The notes under the pieces are model-generated. The model had not been told where the DNA came from and made no database searches. It was given only the letters and a program-made list of their open reading frames with translations. Both the position numbers and the translations under genes were made by a program. A stretch of 64,000 nucleotides of DNA from Sedimenticola thiotaurini (GTDB taxonomy: Bacteria > Pseudomonadota > Gammaproteobacteria > Chromatiales > Chromatiaceae): positions 434,001-498,000 of the forward strand of contig NZ_CP011412.1 in NCBI RefSeq assembly GCF_001007875.1. The letters are read 5' to 3'. Of this stretch, positions 32,857 to 41,276 are shown piece by piece. Position 1 is the first letter of the stretch. Every line of letters starts with the position of its first letter.

Positions 32857-35409
32857 GTGCTGAAAAGCGGTTGTCGTCCCGAACAGAACCAGAGCATGTA
32901 CTCTAACGCTAAACTCCCGGTCACCCGACTGCTTCCCGAACTCTGCCAGACCCTGGCAGAGGAACGTGCTGCGGTGGTGGCCGCACCGCCCGGCTCGGGC
33001 AAGACCACCCTGATCCCCCTGGCGTTGCTTGACCAGCCCTGGCTGGCCGGCAAGAAGATCATCATGCTGGAGCCCCGCCGCCTGGCTACCCGGGCAGCGG
33101 CCCGTCGCATGGCCCAGCTATGTGGTGAAACGGTAGGTGACCGGGTCGGATACCAGGTCCGGTTTGAGCGGGAGATCTCCCCCAGTACCCGTATTGAGGT
33201 GGTTACCGAGGGGATTCTGACCCGTCGGTTGCAGCAGGATCCGGAGCTGGCCGGAGTGGGGTTGGTCATATTTGACGAGTTTCACGAACGCAGTCTGCAT
33301 GCCGATCTGGCCCTGGCGCTCTGCCTGGATGTGATGGAAAACCTGCGCGAGGATCTGCGCCTGTTGGTGATGTCCGCTACCCTGGATACCCGGGCAGTGG
33401 CAACCCTGCTGGGTGGCGCGCCGGTAGTCGTGGGTGAAGGGCGCAGTTTCCCGGTGGAGCTTCGCTACCTGGATCGTCCGGCAACGGACTCCCATGATGC
33501 GGTGGTCCGGGGAGTGTTGCGGGCGGTTGCCGAGACAGCCGGGGATATCCTGGTTTTTCTGCCCGGTACGGGAGAGATCCGCCGTGTCAATGGGAGTCTG
33601 GAGCAGCGTCTGCCCCCGGGGGTGGAGCTGTTTCCGCTCTACGGGGATCTCAGCCGGGCCGATCAGGACGCTGCCCTGACTGCACAGCCGAACCGCCGCC
33701 GGGTGGTGCTGGCGACCTCGATTGCCGAGACCAGCCTCACCATCGAGGGTATCGGCACGGTGGTGGATGCCGGTTGGTCCCGCCGTCCACGTTTTGATCC
33801 CAACAGTGGTCTGTCCCGGCTGCAGACGGTGCGCGTCTCGGCCGCCTCGGCAGAACAGCGTGCCGGACGGGCCGGGCGGTTGGGCCCCGGGGTCTGTTAC
33901 CGGCTCTGGACCGCTGCCGAGCAGGAGCGACTGGTGCCACACCAACCCCCGGAACTGCTGGAGGCGGACCTGGCCCCGCTGGTGCTGGAACTGGCCCTAT
34001 GGGGTGTGGCTGATCCGGGTGAGCTGCACTGGTTGGACCGGCCGCCGGCCGGTGCCTATGCCCAGGCGCAGGCGCTGTTGCGACGGCTGGATGCCCTGGA
34101 CGACCGGGGGCGCATTACCCCGGTCGGTCGCCGCATGGCGGGGTTGGCACTGCACCCCCGGCTCGCCCATCTGATACTGAATGCGGGGGATCAACGGGAT
34201 CTGGCGTTGGATCTGGCCGGCCTGCTGGGAGAACGGGACATTCTCAAGCGTGGGTCGGGAGTGAGCCACTCCATTGATATCGAGGAGCGTCTGCAACAGC
34301 TGGCCGCCTGGCGCCAGGGCGGAACTGATGCGAGAAGCACCCCATACCTGGATCGTTCCATCTGTCGTCGCGTCGATCGGGCGGTAAAGCAGTGGCGTCG
34401 GTCGTTGGGTTCGATAAAAGGCGAGGGGCAACGCCTGAGTGTGGGTGGGCTGTTGTCGCTCGCCTTTCCAGACCGGATTGCCCAACGGCGTCCCGGATCG
34501 AACGGCCGTTATCTGCTGGCATCCGGGCGAGCCCTGCAGGTGCCGGCTGACGACCCCCTGTCCCAACATGACTATCTGGTGGTAGCGTCCCTGGATGCCG
34601 GAAAGCGGGAAGGACGGGCCTATCTGGCTGCCCCCATACAGATTGACCAGATCCGTCAGCTGCAGGGAGCTCACATCGAAATCGCCAGCCGGGTCGAGTG
34701 GGACAGTAGCAGTCAGGCGGTGGTGGCACAGGAAGAGGAGCGACTGGGGCGCATTCTGCTGGCCACGCGCCCGATCAAACGTATCGATCCTGAAGCCGCC
34801 CAGAGGGCCATGGTGGCCGGTATCAGGGAACTGGGATTGTCGGTGCTGCCCTGGAGTGAGTCGCTCCAGCAGTGGCGACAACGAGTCATGTCGCTACGTG
34901 TCTGGCTGGAGGATACCCGTTGGCCGGATGTTTCCGATACGGCTCTACTGGATTCCCTGGAAGAGTGGCTGGGCCCCTGGTTGACCGGTATCAGCCGCAG
35001 AGAACAGCTGAAGCAACTGGAGCTGAATGCCATTCTCACCAGTCAACTCTCCTGGGAACAGCAACAGCAGCTTGAGACGCTGGCACCCGCCAGCCTGACC
35101 ATGCCCAGCGGCAGCCGGCGCAGATTGCGCTATCAGGAAGGGGAACCACCGGTGCTGGCGGTAAAGCTGCAGGAGCTGTTCGGACTGCAAGAGACGCCCA
35201 CGGTCTGCCGTGGTTCAGTCAATGTCATGCTGCATCTGTTGTCACCGGCCCAGCGTCCGATCCAGGTGACCCGGGACCTGGCCGGTTTCTGGGAGCGAAC
35301 CTATGCCGAAGTGAGAAAAGAGCTGAAGGGACGCTATCCCAAACACTACTGGCCGGATGACCCCCATACGGCTGTTCCTACTGCCCGGGTCAGGCCCGGC
35401 AAAAAATAG
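32857..35409 (+). CDS. hrpB: ATP-dependent RNA helicase HrpB
   Basis: DEAH-like superfamily 2 helicase of the HrpB group. It has Walker A APPGSGKTT, motif II DEFHERS, motif III SATLD and motif VI EQRAGRAGRLGPG. It is followed by the HA2 and HrpB C-terminal domains. GTG 32857 gives 850 residues and has AGAGGA at a good distance. ATG 32896 would fit family N-termini better and give 837. The cellular role of HrpB is not settled in any species I know. A short terminator follows. Confidence 0.94.
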   Translation: MLKSGCRPEQNQSMYSNAKLPVTRLLPELCQTLAEERAAVVAAPPGSGKTTLIPLALLDQPWLAGKKIIMLEPRRLATRAAARRMAQLCGETVGDRVGYQVRFEREISPSTRIEVVTEGILTRRLQQDPELAGVGLVIFDEFHERSLHADLALALCLDVMENLREDLRLLVMSATLDTRAVATLLGGAPVVVGEGRSFPVELRYLDRPATDSHDAVVRGVLRAVAETAGDILVFLPGTGEIRRVNGSLEQRLPPGVELFPLYGDLSRADQDAALTAQPNRRRVVLATSIAETSLTIEGIGTVVDAGWSRRPRFDPNSGLSRLQTVRVSAASAEQRAGRAGRLGPGVCYRLWTAAEQERLVPHQPPELLEADLAPLVLELALWGVADPGELHWLDRPPAGAYAQAQALLRRLDALDDRGRITPVGRRMAGLALHPRLAHLILNAGDQRDLALDLAGLLGERDILKRGSGVSHSIDIEERLQQLAAWRQGGTDARSTPYLDRSICRRVDRAVKQWRRSLGSIKGEGQRLSVGGLLSLAFPDRIAQRRPGSNGRYLLASGRALQVPADDPLSQHDYLVVASLDAGKREGRAYLAAPIQIDQIRQLQGAHIEIASRVEWDSSSQAVVAQEEERLGRILLATRPIKRIDPEAAQRAMVAGIRELGLSVLPWSESLQQWRQRVMSLRVWLEDTRWPDVSDTALLDSLEEWLGPWLTGISRREQLKQLELNAILTSQLSWEQQQQLETLAPASLTMPSGSRRRLRYQEGEPPVLAVKLQELFGLQETPTVCRGSVNVMLHLLSPAQRPIQVTRDLAGFWERTYAEVRKELKGRYPKHYWPDDPHTAVPTARVRPGKK

Positions 35410-35423
35410 ATCTCCATTATCAG

Positions 35424-35447
35424 ACAGCGGCCACGCTGTATCTTTTT
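35424..35447 (+). terminator. Intrinsic terminator after hrpB
   Basis: Six-bp stem ACAGCG/CGCTGT (35424-35429 with 35434-35439) with a GCCA loop, then ATCTTTTT. It lies 15 bases past the hrpB stop. Short stem but a good T-run. Confidence 0.6.
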
Positions 35448-35912
35448 CAGCCGGTTTGATCTCGTCATTTATTCCTCTCCGGCGTCACAGAGCCCAGGCT
35501 AATACCTTGTTTTGTATGTGTTTATTATCGGCTCCGGGAGCGCCTGATGACAGCTGTTTGACGGTAGAGCCGGATCATCCAGGGAAGGAGTGTCTGATTT
35601 ATGGCGGAATAGGTCACAGAAATCAGCCGTTTGGGGATCATTTGGTGCGGCAGCGAGTGGGAGTCCACAGGTTACGCCATTGATAGGGGAGTAATCTCCC
35701 CATTGGTGTTTAAATGATCTTACTCACCGAGCAAGGTGAATTTGTCAAGGCTATGTCAAGGCATAGTAATTGCAAGTTTGCGCAGGGATTCTGCTCATAA
35801 GACCGACATTATGGAGTAGTTAATCGTTGGGTCAACGTAATGAGGGAGATGTTAGAAGTCGGGCTGTGAGAATTCCCTGTTTAACTTTATAGAATATTTA
35901 GGAGTGGGAGAA
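35448..35912 (+). promoter_or_regulatory. Long non-coding region upstream of rpfF with repeated sites
   Basis: No gene is seen in these 465 bases. They hold a small hairpin GGGGAG/CTCCCC (35686-35701) and a perfect dyad TCACC-N6-GGTGA (35724-35739). Next to it are two direct copies of TGTCAAGGC at 35743-35751 and 35754-35762, exactly 11 bases apart, so on the same face of the helix. An AT-rich stretch with TATAGAAT lies at 35887-35894, close to the start of rpfF. The arrangement looks like a regulated promoter region. No consensus CRP or sigma-54 site was found. Confidence 0.5.
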
Positions 35913-36830
35913 ATGAAGCAGCAAATTGTCAAGTTGGCGGATCCCCGTGAATTAACCCATGTGAAAGTGGAGTTTGATCCGGAATATCATGCCGTATGGG
36001 CCAAGCTCAGTTTTCCGGATCGACCCTGTATCAGTACCGATCTTATCCGGGATCTGCAGCAGGTTCAGAACCAGGTTTCCAGTATGGCCAGGAAGGGTAA
36101 CGACGCCAATGATCCGAACCGACTGCGCTATCAGATACTCAGTTCTGATTTGCCGGGAGTGTTCTGTCTCGGCGGGGATCTGGAACTGTTTATCCAGCTG
36201 ATCCGACAGGGTGACCGGGAACGGCTGGCGACCTATGCCAAGGATTGTATCGACATCCTCTACGCTTCGATCAGCGGCTATGGATTACCCTTTACCACCA
36301 TTGCCCTGGTGCAGGGTGAGACGCTCGGTGGCGGTTTCGAGGCGGCGTTGGCGGCCAATGTGTTGATCGCTGAAAAGAGCGCCAAATTCGGATTTCCGGA
36401 AACCGTGTTCGGTATGTTCCCGGGCATGGGGGCGTTCAGTTTTCTGGCCCGCCGTATTGCTCCCGCTATCGCCAAGCGCATCATTACCAGTGGTAAGGTC
36501 TACACAGCAGATGAGCTTTTTGAGCTGGGCGTGGTGGACAAGGTGGTCAAAGATGGCCAGGGAGTGGAGGCGGTACATGAATTTATCCGTCACCAACGGG
36601 TGCGCAGCAGCGGCTTTGAGGGCCTGGAACGGGTGGTGGAGCAGTTTAACCCCCTCTCTTACCAAGAGTTGATGGATGTGGTTAACATCTGGGTGGAGAC
36701 GGCTATGCAGTTGTCGGATAAAAATCTTCGCCTGATGGAGTACCTGGTTAATGCACAGAACAAACGCTGGAGTTCCATGCCCCGGGCAAACAGCACGTTG
36801 GAACAAATTAGGGAAAGTCGCGTAGGATAA
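35913..36830 (+). CDS. rpfF: DSF synthase RpfF (crotonase-family signal synthase)
   Basis: Makes cis-2-unsaturated fatty-acid signals by dehydrating 3-hydroxyacyl-ACP and releasing the free acid. It is 305 residues from ATG 35913 (AGGAG at 35900-35904). It matches Xanthomonas RpfF throughout: FCLGGDLELFIQLIRQGDR, LVQGETLGGGFEAALAANV and GFPETVFGMFPGMGAFSF. The two catalytic glutamates fall at 143 and 163, the same 20-residue spacing as Glu141/Glu161 of RpfF. The C-terminal WVETAMQLSDKNLRLMEYLV is also typical. It is not a generic enoyl-CoA hydratase. It converges on rpfC, with a small CAGGCC/GGCCTG hairpin (36979-36999) between them. Confidence 0.94.
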   Translation: MKQQIVKLADPRELTHVKVEFDPEYHAVWAKLSFPDRPCISTDLIRDLQQVQNQVSSMARKGNDANDPNRLRYQILSSDLPGVFCLGGDLELFIQLIRQGDRERLATYAKDCIDILYASISGYGLPFTTIALVQGETLGGGFEAALAANVLIAEKSAKFGFPETVFGMFPGMGAFSFLARRIAPAIAKRIITSGKVYTADELFELGVVDKVVKDGQGVEAVHEFIRHQRVRSSGFEGLERVVEQFNPLSYQELMDVVNIWVETAMQLSDKNLRLMEYLVNAQNKRWSSMPRANSTLEQIRESRVG

Positions 36831-37020
36831 CAGCGCGAAGATGGCGCAGTGAATTAGCTGTCGACACTATCCGTTGTTGTGTTGGTTTTGTATTGGGAAA
36901 ATTTGATTCAGTTGGAAGGTTAGACTGCAGGGAGCGTATGAACCGCAGACTAAACGGAGATAGTTGTCCTCACAATAACAGGCCACGATATCAGGCCTGG
37001 CACGCTTAACAGAATACCTG

Positions 37021-39633
37021 CTAGGGACCTGACTGGCTCGACCGTTTGGTGTCGAGTCCAGCGGGTTCCAGGCGCGGACCCAGGGAGGTGGGAGGATTTT
37101 CCAGCAGCCTGGTGAATTCGCTGACCCCTTGCTGGAAGGCGGTTCGCAGATGGGCCACTTGCTCTCGCCCCAGTTCGGACAGTTGGTCCTGTTGTATCAA
37201 CTCCGCACGTCGGGCCTGTGCCTGTAAACGAATAAGGCCGAGATTGGCAGCCGAACCTTTCAGCGCGTGGGCCTCGCTGCTGAAACGGGCCGGGTCGTTG
37301 GCAACTACCGCTTCAGACATGTTGTTGATCACCTGATTCCCGTCCTGTTGCAACTTTTCCAGCAACCGTTTCAGAAACCCCGGATTGGGGGCAAGCTGGT
37401 ACAGCTCCTCGATGGTCTTCAGATCCAGAACGGATTCTTCATCCGGGACTGCGGCCGGTTCATCAACCACTTCCAGCAGTTGTTCCCGGCCGCTGTCCGC
37501 TATCGCCACCTGGATCATCTGATGCAGCCGGTGTGCGGAGATCGGTTTGGTCAGGAACCATTTAACGCCCGCTTCTTCACACTGCCTGCGACTCTCTATG
37601 GTGGCGTTGGCCGTCAGTACGATGAAGGGTGTGGTGTTGTCCGGATGGGCAAAGCGGAACATCTTGAATGCATCCAGCCCACCCAGGTGGGGCATCTGCA
37701 TATCCACAATCACCAGGTCATAGCGTCGGGTTTCCAGTGCGTCCAGCAACTCCTGCCCATCTTTCACCTCCTGGAAATGGTGACCAGCCTGTTTCAACAT
37801 GCGTCCCAGCACCAGCCGGTTAATTGCATTGTCCTCAGCCACCAGTATTTCCAAGCTGCCATGGGACGGCGTATTGGCCGGTAGCAGGGATTTATCCGGA
37901 TTGATGCTGTTGCCATCATATTCCGAGACCTGGGAAGCGTGCAGGGCGTTGAACAGGTGGACCTTGTTTAAGGGTTCATGCAGGATCTGCAGCCGCTCTC
38001 TGATCGCTGTCGGCAGTAACTCCAGTGACTGATTTGGCTGATTGAGCAACAGCAGGGAGGTTTGCTGGTGATCCTGGCTGTTTAATATCCGCTCGATATG
38101 ATCCACTACGTTCTGATCAATCGACACCTGTTCAAGCAGCAGCAGATGGTAGGGGCGGGATCTGATTGCGGCGTCTTTCAGTTTTTCAGCGGCGTCAGCA
38201 ATATCCGGGCTGTGCTCTATCTGCACGCCCCAGCCCTGCAGGCAATGGGTAACGGCCGTTTCGCTGCTCTCTTCCCGTGGATAGACGCGCAATACCCGGC
38301 AGTGGCGAACCAGTGCCAGTTCCTCATCACCGACAATCTTCTCCTGCGCCTGAAGTTCCAGTTCGAACCAGAACAGGCTGCCGTTGCCGGGATCACTCTT
38401 CAGGCCGATCACACCACCCATCAGCTCAACCAGTTGTTTGGCTATAGTGGTTCCCAGTCTGGTGCCGCCAAAGCGCCGGGTGGTGCTGCCATCCGCCTGG
38501 GTGAACTTCTCAAAAATCTTGTCCTGCAACTCCTGGGGGATGCCGATACCGGTGTCGATTACTTCGAAGCGGAGGGTCCTTTTTGTCTGCTCTTCACCTA
38601 TCTGCAGACACCGCAACTCCACCCGTCCCGTATCGGTAAACTTGATCGCGTTACCGATCAGATTGATCAGTACCTGGCGGAGATGCAGGGGATCCCCGAT
38701 CATCCGGAACGGGATAGCGGGATCAATATGGGCGAATAGCTTGACGCGCCGGGTATTGACTTGTGGGGCAAGCATTTTTACCGTGCTGTTGATCAGGGCG
38801 TAGAGGTCAAACGGAGTTCGTTCGATCTCCAGTTTGCCGGCCTCTATCTTGGAGATGTCCAGGATGTCCTCGATCAGTCGCAACAGGGTGTGCCCGGATG
38901 TATAGATGGTATCCACGTACTCCTGTTCCAGGGGTTTGAGATCGCAGCTTCTGAGCAGTTCACCGGTACCGATAATACCGTTCAACGGTGTGCGGATCTC
39001 ATGGCTCATACGGGCCAGAAATTCACTCTTGGCGTGACTGGCCGCCTCCGCCCGACGACGCTCCTGGTGAATACGTTTCGTCAGTTTTGCCGCGTAGCCG
39101 GGTAGAACAATCAGCGACGCAAGCAGACCGATGCCGAGAGGCAGGTTCTCTCTCCAGTAGGGTGTGAAGGCGATGACCAGACTGAAACCGAGCACGGACA
39201 GCACCCCGGAGAGGTAGAGATACTTTTCACCGTAGCGAAAGCCGTTACCAAATGTGACCCAGAGATATACCGCATACCAGGGCGCACCCTGTTCACCGGT
39301 CAGGGCAAGGCCGATACTGAAGGTGGATACATCCATGATAATGCCGATTGTTCTGCGGATCGGCGACCTGTCCGGCCAGACCAGGATAGAGACAAACAGG
39401 GATGAAGAGAGGATGATGAAAAAAGTGATGAATGCGAGTGTGAAATACCAATCTGTCTCTGACGCCGGTGACGAGGGACCGGCAGCGATGACATAGACCA
39501 GCAGAACGACCTGGATAATCACTCGAACAGCGGCCTGTTCGTGCTCGCTGTCCGGTCGACTGTTTAATCGATGGCTGAGATTACGGAGCCCTTTCTCTAG
39601 CGAGCCATAGATGGATGTGGGATTGCTATTCAT
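37021..39633 (-). CDS. rpfC: DSF sensor hybrid histidine kinase RpfC
   Basis: Inner-membrane sensor of DSF-type fatty acids. It has 870 residues. The N-terminus carries RPDSEHEQAAVRVII (Arg26 to Glu30), like the DSEH stretch just before the first helix in Xanthomonas RpfC, where DSF binding was mapped. Five membrane helices follow (to about 185). HisKA is AKSEFLARMSHEIRTPLNG (His211), HATPase has N-box Asn328, then a degenerate receiver (about 440-565), a true receiver (Asp644, Lys696) and an HPt domain (His789, AHALKGSAANLG). The G2 box reads GGTRLGTTIA, with Arg392 where Gly is usual. It would phosphorylate RpfG and restrain RpfF through its receiver. Divergent from the ACP gene. Confidence 0.94.
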   Translation of the reverse strand: MNSNPTSIYGSLEKGLRNLSHRLNSRPDSEHEQAAVRVIIQVVLLVYVIAAGPSSPASETDWYFTLAFITFFIILSSSLFVSILVWPDRSPIRRTIGIIMDVSTFSIGLALTGEQGAPWYAVYLWVTFGNGFRYGEKYLYLSGVLSVLGFSLVIAFTPYWRENLPLGIGLLASLIVLPGYAAKLTKRIHQERRRAEAASHAKSEFLARMSHEIRTPLNGIIGTGELLRSCDLKPLEQEYVDTIYTSGHTLLRLIEDILDISKIEAGKLEIERTPFDLYALINSTVKMLAPQVNTRRVKLFAHIDPAIPFRMIGDPLHLRQVLINLIGNAIKFTDTGRVELRCLQIGEEQTKRTLRFEVIDTGIGIPQELQDKIFEKFTQADGSTTRRFGGTRLGTTIAKQLVELMGGVIGLKSDPGNGSLFWFELELQAQEKIVGDEELALVRHCRVLRVYPREESSETAVTHCLQGWGVQIEHSPDIADAAEKLKDAAIRSRPYHLLLLEQVSIDQNVVDHIERILNSQDHQQTSLLLLNQPNQSLELLPTAIRERLQILHEPLNKVHLFNALHASQVSEYDGNSINPDKSLLPANTPSHGSLEILVAEDNAINRLVLGRMLKQAGHHFQEVKDGQELLDALETRRYDLVIVDMQMPHLGGLDAFKMFRFAHPDNTTPFIVLTANATIESRRQCEEAGVKWFLTKPISAHRLHQMIQVAIADSGREQLLEVVDEPAAVPDEESVLDLKTIEELYQLAPNPGFLKRLLEKLQQDGNQVINNMSEAVVANDPARFSSEAHALKGSAANLGLIRLQAQARRAELIQQDQLSELGREQVAHLRTAFQQGVSEFTRLLENPPTSLGPRLEPAGLDTKRSSQSGP

Positions 39634-39714
39634 AATTGGGTGATGATACAGTGGCTCGGCGTGTCACCGACAGCAAATCCAGCCTATTTCAGTCCTTATT
39701 CGGAAGCATATCTC

Positions 39715-39966
39715 ATGGCCTTAGACATTGAAACTATAGTTAAAACGGCGATCGCAAATCAGAAGATGATTGATGTGGATTCCATAGCGCTGGAGACATC
39801 ACTACAGGATCTTGGGGTGACCTCCCTGGATGCCATCACCATCGTCTACGAAGTTGAGGAAGTGTGTGATATCGAAGTCCCCAATGATGAGTTGGAGAGT
39901 CTCCGGACGGTGCAGGACATTGTTGACGGCGTTCGGTCGTTAGTGAGCGAGAAAGGCGATGCATGA
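39715..39966 (+). CDS. Dedicated acyl carrier protein
   Basis: An 83-residue acidic ACP starting at ATG 39715 (a longer frame upstream adds 25 unrelated residues). The phosphopantetheine attachment Ser37 lies in GVTSLDAITIVYEVEE, with Thr where the housekeeping ACP has Asp (DSL), so it is a specialised ACP rather than AcpP. The stop overlaps the ketosynthase start. The gene lies 81 bases from the divergent rpfC start. The ACP-ketosynthase pair is organised like rhizobial nodF-nodE. A role in carrying the acyl chain used by RpfF is inference. Confidence 0.9.
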   Translation: MALDIETIVKTAIANQKMIDVDSIALETSLQDLGVTSLDAITIVYEVEEVCDIEVPNDELESLRTVQDIVDGVRSLVSEKGDA

Positions 39967-41168
39967 ATGACCGGGTGGTAGTGACCGGTCTCGGATCGGT
40001 ATCGGCGCTGGGTCTCAATACCGACCAGTTCTGGTCTGCGCTAAAGGAGGGACGGAGTGGGATCTCCTCCCTGCAGGGGTTTGACGATTCGGGATTGAAA
40101 GTTGCTCTGGGCGCCCAGGCCAACGGGTTCGACCCCAGCAGCTGTTTTTTCGCCCGGGATCTCCCGATCCTGGACCGGTACAGCCAGTTTGCACTGATGG
40201 CCTGTCAGGAGGCGCTGGCACAAGCGGGCTTGGATGAAACTGCACTGGATGGCGCTGCGGCGGTGATCGGTACCGGCTGTGGTGGCAAGGAGACCGACGA
40301 AGCCACCTATGATCAGCTCTATCGACAGGGAAAGTCCCGCGCCCATCCATTCACCATTCCGAAAGGCATGCCCAGTGCGGCCGCCAGCCAGGTGAGCATG
40401 CAACTGGCGATCACCGGGCCGGTCTTTACCGTCTCCAGCGCCTGTTCATCAGCCAATCATGCGATTGCACAGGCTGCTTTGCTGATTCGGGCGGGTGTTG
40501 TGCAGGTTGCCGTAGCGGGCGGTACGGACGCACCCTTCACCTATGGCCTGTTGAAGGCCTGGGAAGCGTTGCGGGTGCTTTCCAAGGATAACTGCCGACC
40601 CTTTTCGGCCGATCGCAGTGGTCTGGTTCTGGGGGAAGGGGCCGGGATGGTGGTGCTGGAGTCGGAGCAGCACGCCAGGAGTCGTGGTGCCACAATGCTT
40701 GCCCGGCTTGCCGGTTCCGGTATGTCATCGGACGCGGGCCATATTACCGATCCCTCTGCAGCCGGAGCGGCACGGGCTATCCAGGCCGCGCTCAAGGACG
40801 CCGCCATGGATCCTCAGGCTGTAGATTATGTGAATGCACACGGTACCGGCACCCTGGCCAATGACCGCACGGAAACTGAAGCGATACACCGGGTGTTTGG
40901 TTCGCACGCCGCCAGGTTGATGGTCTCGTCTACCAAGTCGATGCATGGCCATGCCCTGGGGGCATCCGGTGGCCTGGAGTTTGTTGCCACTGTTCTGGCA
41001 CTGCGGGATGGGGTGATACCGCCCACTATCAATTTCACCCGGCCAGGGGAGGGGTGTGACCTGGACTATGTGCCCAATACTGCCCGGGAGAAGAGAATTC
41101 AGGCGGCGATCTCAAACTCGTTCGCCTTTGGCGGATTGAACGCGGTCCAGGTGCTGCAGGCGGTGTAA
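39963..41168 (+). CDS. Beta-ketoacyl-ACP synthase II-type (FabF/NodE-like)
   Basis: Condensing enzyme that elongates an acyl chain with malonyl-ACP. It has 401 residues and the thiolase fold. The catalytic triad is complete: Cys161 in VSSACSSANHAI, His293 in NAHGTGTLAND, and His330 in STKSMHGHALGASG with Lys325. This makes it an active elongating FabF/NodE-type enzyme, not a chain-length factor. It overlaps the ACP gene by four bases (ATGA) and ends convergent with the methyltransferase gene. It is not the housekeeping fabF, because no acpP/fabD/fabG cluster surrounds it. Confidence 0.92.
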   Translation: MNDRVVVTGLGSVSALGLNTDQFWSALKEGRSGISSLQGFDDSGLKVALGAQANGFDPSSCFFARDLPILDRYSQFALMACQEALAQAGLDETALDGAAAVIGTGCGGKETDEATYDQLYRQGKSRAHPFTIPKGMPSAAASQVSMQLAITGPVFTVSSACSSANHAIAQAALLIRAGVVQVAVAGGTDAPFTYGLLKAWEALRVLSKDNCRPFSADRSGLVLGEGAGMVVLESEQHARSRGATMLARLAGSGMSSDAGHITDPSAAGAARAIQAALKDAAMDPQAVDYVNAHGTGTLANDRTETEAIHRVFGSHAARLMVSSTKSMHGHALGASGGLEFVATVLALRDGVIPPTINFTRPGEGCDLDYVPNTAREKRIQAAISNSFAFGGLNAVQVLQAV

Positions 41169-41276
41169 TGGTCACTGTCTGCTGAACAGGCATGTTGTTA
41201 CCAGCCATAAAGCGGGGTGGTTACAGACGGCGCACACTTGCCATGCACGATGGCGGTCTCTGCTCTATCTTCGCGG

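Noticed and set aside
35913-36830. Generic enoyl-CoA hydratase call for rpfF
   Set aside because: The Glu143/Glu163 spacing, the LGGDLELFIQLIRQGDR block and the conserved C-terminus match RpfF. The neighbouring RpfC and RpfG genes support this.
36979-36999. CAGGCC/GGCCTG hairpin between rpfF and rpfC as a terminator
   Set aside because: Only six base pairs with a 9-base loop and no T-run on either strand. Mentioned in the rpfF entry but not called.
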